Assembly: GCF_000143685.1 (NCBI RefSeq)
Contig: NC_014328.1
Span: 1,054,001-1,118,000 of the forward strand
Length of the DNA: 64,000 bases
Direction: 5' to 3'
Source: Clostridium ljungdahlii DSM 13528
GTDB taxonomy: Bacteria > Bacillota > Clostridia > Clostridiales > Clostridiaceae
This document shows, piece by piece, positions 33,111 to 43,278 of the stretch; within the stretch, counting starts at the first letter, position 1, and every line of letters starts with the position of its first letter. Both the position numbers and the translations under genes were made by a program. The notes below the pieces were generated by a model. That model made no database searches. It worked only from the letters and a program-made list of their open reading frames with translations, and was not told the origin of the DNA.

Positions 33111-35186
33111 ATGCAGATATCAATATGTATGATGGTAAAAGATGAAGAAAAGAATATAAGAAGATGTTTAAATAGTATAAGACCTATTTTAGAAAGTATA
33201 GATTCAGAATTAATAATTGTGGATACAGGCTCAACTGATAATACTGTAAAAATTGCAGGTGAATATACAAATAAAATTTATTTTCATAAATGGGAAAATG
33301 ACTTTTCAGGTATGAGAAATAAATCCATAAGTTATGCAAAGGGAAAATGGATTTTAATAATAGATGCAGATGAAGAAATGACAGATTGCAAAAATATGAT
33401 TGAACTTTTGAAGTCACCACAATTTAAAATGTTTAATACAGGTTTTATGGATGTAAAGAATATGCAAAATTTGCATGATGATTGTGGGTATGCAATGCTT
33501 AAATCACCAAGGCTTTTTAGAAATGATGGATATTTTTACTATGAGGGCATTGTTCACAACAATCCTGTGTTCAAAGAACCTACCATTGATTTAAAAACAA
33601 CAATAGTACATTATGGCTACATAGAAGAAAATAAGGATGTTTTAGACAAAAAATTTATAAGGACAAGCAGCTTGCTTAAAAAGGCACTTGAAGACAAACC
33701 AGATGATATCTATTATATATTTCAGTTATCTGTAACTTATTCAAGCCATAAGGATTATCTTAAGGCTTATGAAATTGTAAAAAAGGCATATAATCTATTA
33801 ACTCAATGTAAAGATAAAAAGAAATATAAATATGTTTATTATCAGGTAGCATTGTGCTGCCTTTATCTGGAATATGATCAAGAAGCAAAGAAAGCTTGCA
33901 AGGAAGGTTTAGAAATAGATAATGAATATGTTGATTTGGTATTTTATCTGGCAAAAGCCCAGGGACTTACATCAGAATACGAGGAAGCTTTAGAAAATTA
34001 TAAAAGATATATGTATTTATGTGATAATTATAATAATATGAGTATAAATTTTGATGTGAGCTTAGGAATGTATACTTTAGGTCAAAAAGATGAAGCATTG
34101 CAGGACATAGTAAAAATATGTTATAGACTTGGAAAATTTGATGATATTTTTGATTTCGCACCTAAGTTAAAAAAATATAAGTATATAAAAAATGTTTTAG
34201 AGCTAGTAATAGATGGAGCAATAAAATCACAAAAAATCAAGTATATTAAAACCTTTTATGAAGATAAATTTATTGGAGACAAGCTAAGAGAAAAAGATTT
34301 TTTTAATACTTTAGAAAAGTATTGTAATAATGATATATGTAGGCTTTTTTCCAATTATGATAATGATTATTCAAGGCTGTATTTATTTAGATACAAATAT
34401 AATATGAAAGACAGTAGTTTTAAAAATGTTGTTGATGAGTTGTCTTTTGAAAATGATTTTAACAATTTGGAGGATTATTTTGGAGATATCATTTACTGTA
34501 AAATAAAATATTTAAGTTCAATATCACATTTACTGTTTAATGTATGGGATAAAAACATAGATAGATATTTGAGTTATATTTCAAAAAAATACGATGATTT
34601 TAGTGATGCAGCAGCTGGATATATAGTGCATTTTAAAGATAGTACTAGCCATGGTGATTTAAGAATTAACAAGATATTATGCAGATATATTTTGCTAATT
34701 GATAAAATAAGCAGCTTCAAATACGAAAAAATGTTTAACTACTATGTAGACATCGGTGTTAAATGGATTAAGTATGTTTATAGCAATGATTTGATATCAG
34801 ATGATTATATTGATATTTTTAAAAATAGTGAAGAAAAATTTTTAGTTTATATGATTATTGCTAACAAGAACCAGTCAAATACAAAAATGTATTTAAGATA
34901 TTTAGAAAAGGCTCTTGAAGCTTATCCATATATGAAAAAAGGAATAGAAATACTTTTGCAGGATGTTAAAAGCAAAATAAATCAATCGAATAGTGAATTT
35001 GAGAAATATAAAGTTCAAGTTAAAAATACAATAAAAACGCTAATTGAAAATAACAAACTTGATGAAGCTGATAAAATTATTCAAGAATATGAAGAAATAG
35101 TTAAAAATGATATGGAAATAGTATTTCTTAAATCTGAAATGGCATTAAGAAAACTTAAAAATCCCAGTACAATTTATAAAATGTAA
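33111..35186 (+). CDS. Family 2 glycosyltransferase with long TPR tail, copy B
   Basis: A 691-residue paralogue of the preceding gene, 16 bases downstream. GT-A motifs are ISICMMVKDEEKNIRRCL at the start, IIVDTGSTDN near 36-45 and D85-A-D87-E (LIIDADEEM). The TPR region runs from about 195. The tandem pair probably arose by duplication and diverged, perhaps giving two sugars or two acceptor sites. GGGGGAT precedes the ATG. Confidence 0.85.
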   Translation: MQISICMMVKDEEKNIRRCLNSIRPILESIDSELIIVDTGSTDNTVKIAGEYTNKIYFHKWENDFSGMRNKSISYAKGKWILIIDADEEMTDCKNMIELLKSPQFKMFNTGFMDVKNMQNLHDDCGYAMLKSPRLFRNDGYFYYEGIVHNNPVFKEPTIDLKTTIVHYGYIEENKDVLDKKFIRTSSLLKKALEDKPDDIYYIFQLSVTYSSHKDYLKAYEIVKKAYNLLTQCKDKKKYKYVYYQVALCCLYLEYDQEAKKACKEGLEIDNEYVDLVFYLAKAQGLTSEYEEALENYKRYMYLCDNYNNMSINFDVSLGMYTLGQKDEALQDIVKICYRLGKFDDIFDFAPKLKKYKYIKNVLELVIDGAIKSQKIKYIKTFYEDKFIGDKLREKDFFNTLEKYCNNDICRLFSNYDNDYSRLYLFRYKYNMKDSSFKNVVDELSFENDFNNLEDYFGDIIYCKIKYLSSISHLLFNVWDKNIDRYLSYISKKYDDFSDAAAGYIVHFKDSTSHGDLRINKILCRYILLIDKISSFKYEKMFNYYVDIGVKWIKYVYSNDLISDDYIDIFKNSEEKFLVYMIIANKNQSNTKMYLRYLEKALEAYPYMKKGIEILLQDVKSKINQSNSEFEKYKVQVKNTIKTLIENNKLDEADKIIQEYEEIVKNDMEIVFLKSEMALRKLKNPSTIYKM

Positions 35187-35235
35187 AGTTTTCAAGGATT
35201 AATTACTAATAATTAGTAAAAAATTCACAGATAAA

Positions 35236-35320
35236 GTCAGGATGACTAATAAATCTAGTATATTTTGCAGGAGGCAGAAGAAAAGAAGAAAGTAGGCTCA
35301 TTAGTCGTTATTTTTATTAT
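35236..35320 (+). ncRNA. Terminator-shaped RNA element with AGGA loops (copy 2 of 2)
   Basis: GTC-AGGAT-GAC (35236-35246) opens the element. GACTAAT (35244-35250) pairs with ATTAGTC (35300-35306) and an inner TCTA/TAGG segment extends the stem. An apical hairpin TTTTGC-AGGAG-GCAGAA (35263-35279) carries the AGGA loop. A T-rich tail GTTATTTTTATT follows. The layout and several blocks are shared with 28011-28085. It ends transcription of the glycosyltransferase pair or is an independent RNA. Confidence 0.6.
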
Positions 35321-35370
35321 TAAATATAATTACTACATATTATATGAGATCATGTAAGGTGGAAGATCAA

Positions 35371-36723
35371 ATGAAAAATGATATAGATTTATTAAAAAAA
35401 CAATTAAAAGGTAATATACAAAAGCTTATAGATAGTGGTGATTTAAAGGATGCCAGGCAACTTATAGATCAATATAAGGATATAGATAGTGATGATGCTG
35501 AAGCATATTCAATGGATGCAGTTATTCTTATAATGGAAAACAAGTTTGATGAAGCAGAAGAAGTACTTAGAGAAGGGTTAGATATAGATGAAAATAATTT
35601 TGATTTAAATTATAATTTTGGATATGTTTATAAACAGAATCAAAATTTTGAAGAAGCACTCTGGTACTATAAAAAAGCTTTAGATAATTGCAGTAACAAA
35701 AATATGGTAAGTGATATTGATAAAATTATTAGAAAGATAAAAAGTGAACACAATATTAGTGCAATAGTTGATAAAAAAAAGATAGTTTTTTTTGATAAGG
35801 GTGATGACAAGTTTATATGGGATATAATAAATGAGTTATCTGAAGAATATAAAACAAAACATATAAGAGTTACAAATTATAGACAGATTGATGAAGGTAT
35901 GAAGTGGGCTGATATTTGTTGGTTTGAGTGGTGTGATGAACTTGTTGGATATGGAAGTAAACTTAAATTAGCGAAGAATAAAAAAATAATATGCAGAATT
36001 CATGGATATGAAGTGTATTCTGATTTTATTAGGGAACCAAATTGGAAGAATGTTAATGATTTGATTATTGTGGCTCCGCATATTAGAAGAATATTTGAAG
36101 AAAATACAAGAAATATAGATAAGGGAAACTTAAGAATCCATACAGTATTTTGTGGAATTAATGTGGACAAGTATCCATTAAATATAAAAAAGAAAGGTTA
36201 CAACTTAGGATATTTAGGATATATAAATTTCAAAAAAAATATACCATTAACTCTTGATATATTTAAAAAATTGCACGATATTGATTCAAGATATAAGTTG
36301 TATATAGCAGGCCAATTTCAAGATGCGAGAACATTAGCATATTTTCAGTATTTTATAAAGGAATATAAACTTGATAAAAGTGTAGTTTTTGAAGGATGGC
36401 AGAATGAAAAGCAAAAGATTGAGTGGTTTAAAAAAATAGATTATATGGTTATATCAAGTATTGATGAAGGATTATGTTTTGCAGCTGCAGAAAGTATGGT
36501 AAGCGGTATAAAGCCTATTTTACATAATTGTGAAGGCATAAAAGACCACTATGATAAAAAGTATATATTTAATTCTGTTGATGAAGCAGTAAAAATGATA
36601 ACAGAAGAAAAATATGATTCTAGAGAATATAGAAAGTTTATTCAGGACAAATATTCACTTGACAAAGAAAATTTTTATATTACAAAAGTACTTGATAGAT
36701 TAAATGAAGGTGAATTGAAATGA
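35371..36723 (+). CDS. TPR plus GT-B (family 4-like) glycosyltransferase
   Basis: A 450-residue protein. Residues 1-115 are TPR-like (DAEAYSMDAVILIMENKFDE; NYNFGYVYKQNQNFEEALWYY). The rest is a GT-B fold with a C-terminal nucleotide-binding half: GYLGYINFKKNIPLTLDIF, VVFEGWQNEKQKIEWF, and the SIDEGLCFAAAESMVSG stretch typical of family 4. The ATG at 35371 follows AAGGTGG. An ATG at 35344 has no site. Its stop overlaps the next start (ATGA), so the two are coupled. Confidence 0.82.
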   Translation: MKNDIDLLKKQLKGNIQKLIDSGDLKDARQLIDQYKDIDSDDAEAYSMDAVILIMENKFDEAEEVLREGLDIDENNFDLNYNFGYVYKQNQNFEEALWYYKKALDNCSNKNMVSDIDKIIRKIKSEHNISAIVDKKKIVFFDKGDDKFIWDIINELSEEYKTKHIRVTNYRQIDEGMKWADICWFEWCDELVGYGSKLKLAKNKKIICRIHGYEVYSDFIREPNWKNVNDLIIVAPHIRRIFEENTRNIDKGNLRIHTVFCGINVDKYPLNIKKKGYNLGYLGYINFKKNIPLTLDIFKKLHDIDSRYKLYIAGQFQDARTLAYFQYFIKEYKLDKSVVFEGWQNEKQKIEWFKKIDYMVISSIDEGLCFAAAESMVSGIKPILHNCEGIKDHYDKKYIFNSVDEAVKMITEEKYDSREYRKFIQDKYSLDKENFYITKVLDRLNEGELK

Positions 36724-38900
36724 AAATATTGTATATAAGTGTTATAGAACAAAATGCAGGATGGGGAGCTGAGTATTTTGTAAACAGAGGATTTATAAAA
36801 AATGGACATAAAACCATTACACTTGATTATAGAAAATACAGAGATCAGTTGGGAGAAAAGTTATTGCAAGTTGGTGATTTTGATGTATTATTACTTCAAA
36901 GAGGAGATTGGTTTCCTATAGAACTTTTAAAAGCTGTAAATAGACCTAAGTTTTTTTGGGCATCAGAACCAATTGTATCGTGTAGGGATGAGGATAGGCT
37001 TTTAACATCAGGAAAGTTTGAACACATATTTGTTCATACTAATAGGTGTTTAAACTTTGCCGTAGAAGATTATAAATGGCTTAGTAGAAGTAACACATCA
37101 GTTTTGGTAAATGGATTTGATGAAATGATGCAATATAAAATGCCTAGTACATTGAAAGATATTGATGTTCTTTTTGTAGGTACACCTTCAAAAAGAAGAG
37201 AAAAAATAATTCAGATACTAGAAAAAAAATTTAATATAGTATATACACAAGCATTTGGTGAAGAAATGACAAAATATTTTAATAGAGCTAAAATTGTGCT
37301 TAATCTTCATACATTTGAAAATCTTGATACTGAAACAAGAGTATTTGAGGCACTTGGTTGTGGTGCATTTTTAATAAGTGAAAAGCTTTCAACTGAAAAT
37401 CCTTTTATCTCTGGGAAAGACTATGTGGAAGTAGAAACAGGTGATGTAGAAGCAATAGACAAAGCAATAGAATATTATTTAAGAAATAGTAAAGAAAGAA
37501 ATCAAATAGCGGAATCTGGATATAATGAGGCACTAAAACATCATACGTATACAGAAAGAGCAAAGTATATTACAGAAGTGATGGAAAAGTATACTGGTGA
37601 AATAGATAAAAGTAAACCAGCTATAAACAAAAATGTTGTTATGAATTATATTAAAAACAAGAATAATCCTAAAAGTTATGATAAAGTTTATGACATTAGA
37701 ACGAATTATACCACAAATAAATTATTTACTATAATTAATAGTATGGATAAGGAAGAAGATGTCATAGATAATACGCAGCAAATTATCAGTTTAATAAATA
37801 AGAATGAAATAAATATTAATGATTTAATTAATATAATTGTAAATAGAACTGTAAAAAAAGAAGAATTATTAGATTATATTGCTGTGAAATTTTATGAAAC
37901 TAAATTGGTAGATTTGGCATTAAAACTTTTAATGGTTGCTTATGAAATTAATGAAGAAAATATTGATACTCTTTATAATTTAGGATATGTACTTAGTAAT
38001 TGCGGTGAATATAAAGTTGCAATGTCATATATTCAAAAATATAAAGGTAAAGATAAAGATTTAGATTGCCTCATAAAAAATATTTATGAGAAATTAAAGT
38101 GTGATGAAAGTTTATACATTAAAAATTATAAATATGTATTTGATAGTGAAGGAAATTATGCTGAAGAATTGAAAGCTCAATATTGGCTAAGAGTCAATTC
38201 TGAATATTGCTCACAGATTGAAAAAACTTTTAAATGCGTTGAAACATTAGATAATGGTTTTGGAGGTTGGGCTTTATCTAAAAGTTCATTAAGATATTTA
38301 TGTGGTTATTTATTTAGCAAACGAAAAAGTGAATATAACATAATTGAATTGGGCAGTGGGCAATCAACTTTATTCTGGAATAAATTTATGGATATATCAA
38401 ATTTAAATTTAAATATTAATACATTTGAACATGACGGATATTGGGCTAATGAAGTAAGAAAAAAAGTAAACTATAATGGTAAAATAAATATTAATGTATG
38501 TAAGCTATACACTATTGATGATAATATATGGAATTGTATGTTTTCATATCCTAAAAATTCAATTGGAATTTGGAGTAAATATTCAACTGAAATTCCAGAA
38601 AACCAATATAAAAATACCCGAGTACATAATTGTTTTTATAATATAAAAAAATCAATGTTTAGCAAAGAAGGTAGCATTGATGCAATGATTGTTGATGGTC
38701 CGCATGGTAATGGGCGCTCTTTAAGTTATGTTTTGTTTTATAATTATCTAAAATCTGATGCGTATATTTTAATAGATGATGTGAATCATTATCCATTTTT
38801 AGATGAATTGAACAAAATTTATAATTTTATCATACTTGAATCATCATTTTCCAGTAACAAAAGGTGGATATTGTTAAGATTAAATGGGTACAAGTTTTAG
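36720..38900 (+). CDS. Three-part protein: CgeB-like glycosyltransferase, TPR, methyltransferase-like
   Basis: The 726-residue protein starts as a CgeB/YkvP-like GT-B enzyme (DVLFVGTPSKRREKI near 147-161, then RVFEALGCGAFLISEKL and a FISGKDYVEVETGDVEAID block). A TPR-like segment follows (about 385-460). It ends in a Rossmann domain with IIELGSGQSTLFW near 541-553, DAMIVDGPHGNGRS and YILIDDVNH, as in SAM-dependent methyltransferases. It overlaps the preceding gene by 4 bases. The fusion suggests sequential sugar transfer and methylation on a TPR-held substrate, which is inferred. Confidence 0.75.
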   Translation: MKILYISVIEQNAGWGAEYFVNRGFIKNGHKTITLDYRKYRDQLGEKLLQVGDFDVLLLQRGDWFPIELLKAVNRPKFFWASEPIVSCRDEDRLLTSGKFEHIFVHTNRCLNFAVEDYKWLSRSNTSVLVNGFDEMMQYKMPSTLKDIDVLFVGTPSKRREKIIQILEKKFNIVYTQAFGEEMTKYFNRAKIVLNLHTFENLDTETRVFEALGCGAFLISEKLSTENPFISGKDYVEVETGDVEAIDKAIEYYLRNSKERNQIAESGYNEALKHHTYTERAKYITEVMEKYTGEIDKSKPAINKNVVMNYIKNKNNPKSYDKVYDIRTNYTTNKLFTIINSMDKEEDVIDNTQQIISLINKNEININDLINIIVNRTVKKEELLDYIAVKFYETKLVDLALKLLMVAYEINEENIDTLYNLGYVLSNCGEYKVAMSYIQKYKGKDKDLDCLIKNIYEKLKCDESLYIKNYKYVFDSEGNYAEELKAQYWLRVNSEYCSQIEKTFKCVETLDNGFGGWALSKSSLRYLCGYLFSKRKSEYNIIELGSGQSTLFWNKFMDISNLNLNINTFEHDGYWANEVRKKVNYNGKININVCKLYTIDDNIWNCMFSYPKNSIGIWSKYSTEIPENQYKNTRVHNCFYNIKKSMFSKEGSIDAMIVDGPHGNGRSLSYVLFYNYLKSDAYILIDDVNHYPFLDELNKIYNFIILESSFSSNKRWILLRLNGYKF

Positions 38901-38939
38901 TATTAGAGTAGGCAGTGAAATATGCTATATATACCTGTA

Positions 38940-39060
38940 AAAATAAATGGTCATTTGTTAGAATAGTCATAACTTGCTACTTGTTTTTTACAGGAGGATT
39001 GAACCCACGGGGGGGATTCCATGGTAGATGTTCTTCCAGAAAGGCCGTGAAAATAATTTT
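38940..39060 (-). pseudogene. Degenerate IS66 tnpC 3' end fragment
   Basis: The region near 38980-39050 (ACAGGAGGATTGAACCCA, then CCATGGTAGATGTTCTTCCAG) is a decayed copy of the 3' end of the intact-edged IS66 transposase at 39380-39450. A weak hairpin near 38948-38970 mirrors the ACGACCATTT/AAATGGTCGT hairpin at 39340-39364. It marks an older IS66 insertion next to the present one. Confidence 0.6.
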
Positions 39061-39300
39061 GTGTATTCTCTTTCTTTAGGCTAATAATTCTAAATCAAAA
39101 AGTTTGTAGAATAATGTTACTACAAGGCAATATACTTTATGGATAATATTATTTGTATATCATCTCCAATTTTAGTCGATAATATACTTACCAATAGCAG
39201 GATAAGGCAATGCTGAGGAGCAACCTGAGCGTCTATTGGTGTTCTTTACAGAAACGGATGGTTTTAAACTATCCGTTTCATCCGTTTCTGGGAGAACAAA
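39061..39300. other. Gene-free stretch left of IS66
   Basis: No gene. One hairpin, AAACGGAT/ATCCGTTT near 39252-39278, is followed by a second CCGTTTCTGGGAG. The stretch is probably IS-derived non-coding DNA. Confidence 0.4.
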
Positions 39301-39370
39301 GTAAGCGATAAACTACCCAGTGTATAAACATAAAAAATAAACGACCATTTATTAAAATGGTCGTAATTTA

Positions 39371-40191
39371 TTATGCTTTCTTTTTACATGAAGATTGAAC
39401 CCATTGGTCCCATGGCAGGTATTCATCCAGGAATTCTGGATGTGCTCCAAATTGAACACCTGGTAAATTTTTAAACAAAAACTTGAGATAACTATAGGGC
39501 TCAAGGCCGTTAGCTTTAGCCGTTTCAATTATACTATAAACTGCTGCACTGGCTTCAGCTCCCCTTGGACTTCCACTGAAAAGCCAGTTTTTTCTTCCTA
39601 TCGTAAATGGTCTTATGCTATTTTCTGATAGGTTGTTTGAAATGGCACAATTTCCATCCATTAGATAGTTCATAAATCCTTCTTTATTCTTTACTGCATA
39701 ATCTACTGCCTTACCGAGCCTTGATTTTGGAAGACAGCTCTGTTTTATAGAATTAGCCCAGCTCCAAAAGGCCTCAAGAATCGGTTTTTCCGTTTCAAGA
39801 CGCTTCGTTTTTCGCTCCTCAGGTGTAAGATTCACAAGTAGTTTTTCTTCTGAAAAGAGTTTATTGCAAAAGTCAATTCCTATTGCCGGAAGTGTAGCTT
39901 CTGGACTTTTTATGTCTTTAGGAAGTGCTTCAACAAAATACCTTCTAAGATGTGTCCAGCACAGGCATCTTATTACTTCAGGTACTTTATTGTACCCACT
40001 ATAACAGTCGGTATGAAGGTATCCTTTAAAACCTTTTAAAAATTTTTGTGGACAATTTCCACTTCTTGAAGGCTTGTAATCAAACAACCTTATAGGTGTC
40101 TGGCTGCCTGCATACGTACTATATACCCACATATAGGATTCAGATGCGTTTTTCCTTCCAGGTTCCATAAGTACCTGTACAGGTGTCTCAT
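39371..40191 (-). pseudogene. tnpC: IS66 transposase TnpC, C-terminal part
   Basis: The frame reads DETPVQVLMEPGRKNASESYMWVY from the junction and continues with the second catalytic Asp (GYLHTDCYSGY) and Glu (NCAISNNLSENSIRPF), ending KKKA. It is the 3' part of the transposase whose N-terminal part is at 43279-44030. The insertion falls just after the first catalytic Asp. Confidence 0.9.
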
Positions 40192-40278
40192 CTTATGCAG
40201 AGTTAAATATTATGTAGAGTAGAAAATGGTTGAGCTGGATATATAGGCATGGGTAAGCTTAACCACTCTACATAATAT

Positions 40279-41295
40279 TTAGATGTTTTTACGGAGCCAT
40301 TCCAGTAAATCGTTCTTTTCTGTTTTTGAATAATCTTGGACGGTTTCTGTTATAAAATTACTGGCTTCCTCGATATATTTTCGTTTCAGTTCGGGATTAC
40401 ACCTAGCATAGATTTCTGTTGTTGTTACTGAGGAATGCCCCAAGAAGTCACGAATGTATATTAGATTAACATTATTTTCAAGCAGATGCATAGCTTTTGA
40501 ATGTCTAAGTATATGAGGATGTAGTTTGTATGGATAAAGGTCTAATCTATTTTTTCGTGCCATATCCCCATATTTATTAAGAATATAAGCAACTCCTGAT
40601 CTTGAAAGTGGGTTACCCAATCTATTGACAAATATATTTTCTTCAAAATTATGTCGGGTTGAAATACTTAAATAATTTTTTATGATTTCAGATACCTGTT
40701 GGCTAATGGGAACAACTCTTATCTTATTCCCTTTACCAGTTAATGCAACAGTATTTGGAATACGGAATGATATATCTCCAATTTTTAAATCAATGATTTC
40801 TTGAACTCGACATCCAGTTTCATAAAGCAATGCAAGCAGTGCTAAATCACGTATTCCTCTATCAGAAGTTTTGTCTGGCATCTTCAGAAGATAGGAAATA
40901 GCTTCTATATTAAGATAGCCTATAGATTTTTGAGTTGCTTTTTTAGCTCGTATGCCTAAAACCTGTTGGCATATGTCACTTTTTTCTGGATTTTCTCGAA
41001 TGACATAAATACAGAATGATTTCAAAGCTGCAAGGCGTTGATTCCTTGAGCTAACAGTACATTGTCTTTCTTTTTCAATCCAGTTTAGAAAGTCATTAAC
41101 ATTATCAGCAGATAAAATATCCATATTTAACTTGTTAATTTTGCAAATTCTGAAGAGTTCAATATATCGAAAGAAGAGTATAAAAGTATCTCTATATGAT
41201 TTGATTGTATTAGGTGAAAAGCCTGCTTCTCTATCAAGATAGTTTGTAAAATATCTTGTAACATAATATGAAAAATCTTTTTTATGCATGCTCAT
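40279..41295 (-). CDS. Tyrosine recombinase, third gene of RIT element
   Basis: An intact 338-residue tyrosine recombinase. A SAM-like core-binding domain (about 5-115) precedes the catalytic domain with Arg in GCRVQEI, Lys in TGKGNKIR, the HPHILRHSKAMHLL box, FLGHSSVTTTEIYAR with His and nucleophile Tyr. It starts at an ATG overlapping the preceding recombinase stop (ATGA). It is the only undamaged recombinase of the trio. Confidence 0.9.
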   Translation of the reverse strand: MSMHKKDFSYYVTRYFTNYLDREAGFSPNTIKSYRDTFILFFRYIELFRICKINKLNMDILSADNVNDFLNWIEKERQCTVSSRNQRLAALKSFCIYVIRENPEKSDICQQVLGIRAKKATQKSIGYLNIEAISYLLKMPDKTSDRGIRDLALLALLYETGCRVQEIIDLKIGDISFRIPNTVALTGKGNKIRVVPISQQVSEIIKNYLSISTRHNFEENIFVNRLGNPLSRSGVAYILNKYGDMARKNRLDLYPYKLHPHILRHSKAMHLLENNVNLIYIRDFLGHSSVTTTEIYARCNPELKRKYIEEASNFITETVQDYSKTEKNDLLEWLRKNI

Positions 41296-42258
41296 ACCTC
41301 CGGGAAGATATTTTCTGCATCTTCTGCGCTGTACTGGAGAATATCTTTAAAATATTGTTTTGTTAGACGAAGATATTTTTCAGTAGATTCTATACCTTTA
41401 TGTCCAAGGTATGTGCTTAATATTGGTAATGCACAATATGGATCTTTCCCCTGAGAAACCATCTGTTCTAATGCATGAACACTAAATGTATGTCTTAGGT
41501 CATGCACTCGGGGATACTTTCCATGATATATTTGCCTGTTTCTGGAATTTATAAAACTGATTACGAAATGTCAAAGGAGAATACATCTCATTGTGTAGTG
41601 CTGGGAAAAAGTAAGGATTTTCTCGCCGATTCACTTTAAATTCATATGCAATTAGATACTGTTGAAGTGATTTTGACATTGGAACTAAGCGCGAGACATT
41701 ATTTTTGCCATTCATGATGACAAGAATTCCATTTTCTAAGTCAACATCTGTGAATTTTAATGAAAGAGCTTCACTTATTCGTAAGCCACATCCATATAAC
41801 ACTCGTATGACTGCAGGATAAATAAGAGGGGTGTTAACAAATTTATTCTTGTTTGGCTTAATGCAATCAGCAGCATATATAATCTTCTGTATTTCTTCAA
41901 TGGTAAAGATGTATGGGACAAAATCTTCAGAAGTTTTTACTAGCTCTTTTGGATATATATATGCAGGAATACCTTTTAGATTAAGAAAAATGGCAAATTG
42001 ACGTATAGTTGACTGTTTTGCATGAAGATGATGCTTACTATCACTTGTATTTCTAACAGCATATTTTTCAACTAATTCCTGTGACATCTCATATTTGGGT
42101 TCAGATTTGGAATAGTTATATATGTATTTCAAGAGGGAATTTAATTTTCCCTGCTCACCTAAAGGATATTTGAATCCAAGCGAATGTTTGTAATTTACAT
42201 ACTCCATTGCAATATCACAGTAAATCTTAGGAAAGTGGAATATTTCATTCTGTTTCAT
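41292..42258 (-). pseudogene. Tyrosine recombinase, second gene of RIT element, frameshifted
   Basis: The first frame (from ATG at 42258, MKQNEIFHFPKIYCDI) contains the N-terminal domain and Arg box (YGCGLRISEALSL). It runs out at about 41500 as ISWKVSPSA, and the catalytic end continues in another frame as YHGKYPRVHDLRHTFSVHAL, then LGHKGIESTEKYLRL. One frameshift near 41520-41530 accounts for this. The start overlaps the end of the first recombinase by 14 bases. Confidence 0.85.
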
Positions 42259-43146
42259 AAGGCACCTCCAGAGAAACTGTTCTAAGTGCATCAATATTTA
42301 TATTAAGATACATTCTAGTTGTATTCAGATTGGAATGACCTAATACTTCTTTTATTATATGCATAGGGGTATTGTTGTGTAATAAGTTACTTGCAAGGGA
42401 ATGTCTCATGGCATGAGGGCCATGTTTACGCTTTGAAATATCAATATTAGACTTTATAAAATATTTTGAAACAATCCTGTGTATACATGTGTTTGTCAGT
42501 TGACGACCGCCATTCCTTATACCTATAAAAATAATATCTGATTTAGTATCTGGTCTACTATTTTTAAGATAATCCAGTAATGCATACTTTATATTTTCCA
42601 ATAAAGGCAACTGATTGAATATTTTAGTTTTATACTGTATAAACTCTATTGTATTATGTTCCCAGTGTATATTAGATAATTTTAGCCGAACAATGTCACC
42701 TGAACGGATTCCTAGTTCTCCTGCTAAAAGTATGACAGCAAAATCTCTTTTACCATACAGAGTTGTTCTGTCAACAGAACTGATTAACCGTCTAATTTCA
42801 TTAGGTGAATAAAATGATAAAATTCGTTGCCTGAATACATAATATAACTAGCATTATATAGGTAATTGAAGAAATGCCTAAGAATAAATGTTCTTCCGCT
42901 TATAGTAGAAGAAGCTAAATTACATATAGAGATAAGATAGTTGGTTACATTTTTTTGATTACAATTGTATATACTGGCTACGCCATTATCACCTAAATAA
43001 TTCATAAATGATACTATGGTTAGCCTTCTGGATGAAATTGTTAATGGCGATAAATTATTAAACTCATCCAAAGAAAGATAATCTTTTAAAAGTCTTGCAT
43101 ATACATCATATTTTAGAAGTAGTTTAGTGGAATTTTTAATTTGCAT
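42245..43146 (-). pseudogene. Tyrosine recombinase, first gene of RIT element, frameshifted
   Basis: The N-terminal part (MQIKNSTKLLLKYDVYARLL, to YNASYIMYSG) ends at 42784. The catalytic part continues in another frame from about 42838 (FRQRILSFYSPNEIRRLI, LAGELGIRSGDIVRLKL) and ends with GPHAMRHSLASNLL and LGHSNLNTTRMYL. One frameshift near 42835-42845 joins them. A GGAGGTG site precedes the ATG. Confidence 0.85.
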
Positions 43147-43278
43147 TTTTATGCACCTCCTATTAGAAGTATAGACATAAAAATGTTATGTAGAGCTAAT
43201 TGTTTAAATAATTTCTAAAATTCTAGAATATCCAGTACTCATTACTATTAACTCTACATAATATTTAACTCTGCATAA

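Noticed and set aside
42615-42812. Plus-strand ORF inside the RIT element
   Set aside because: It overlaps the frameshifted first recombinase on the other strand. Translation of the minus strand there gives recognisable recombinase sequence.
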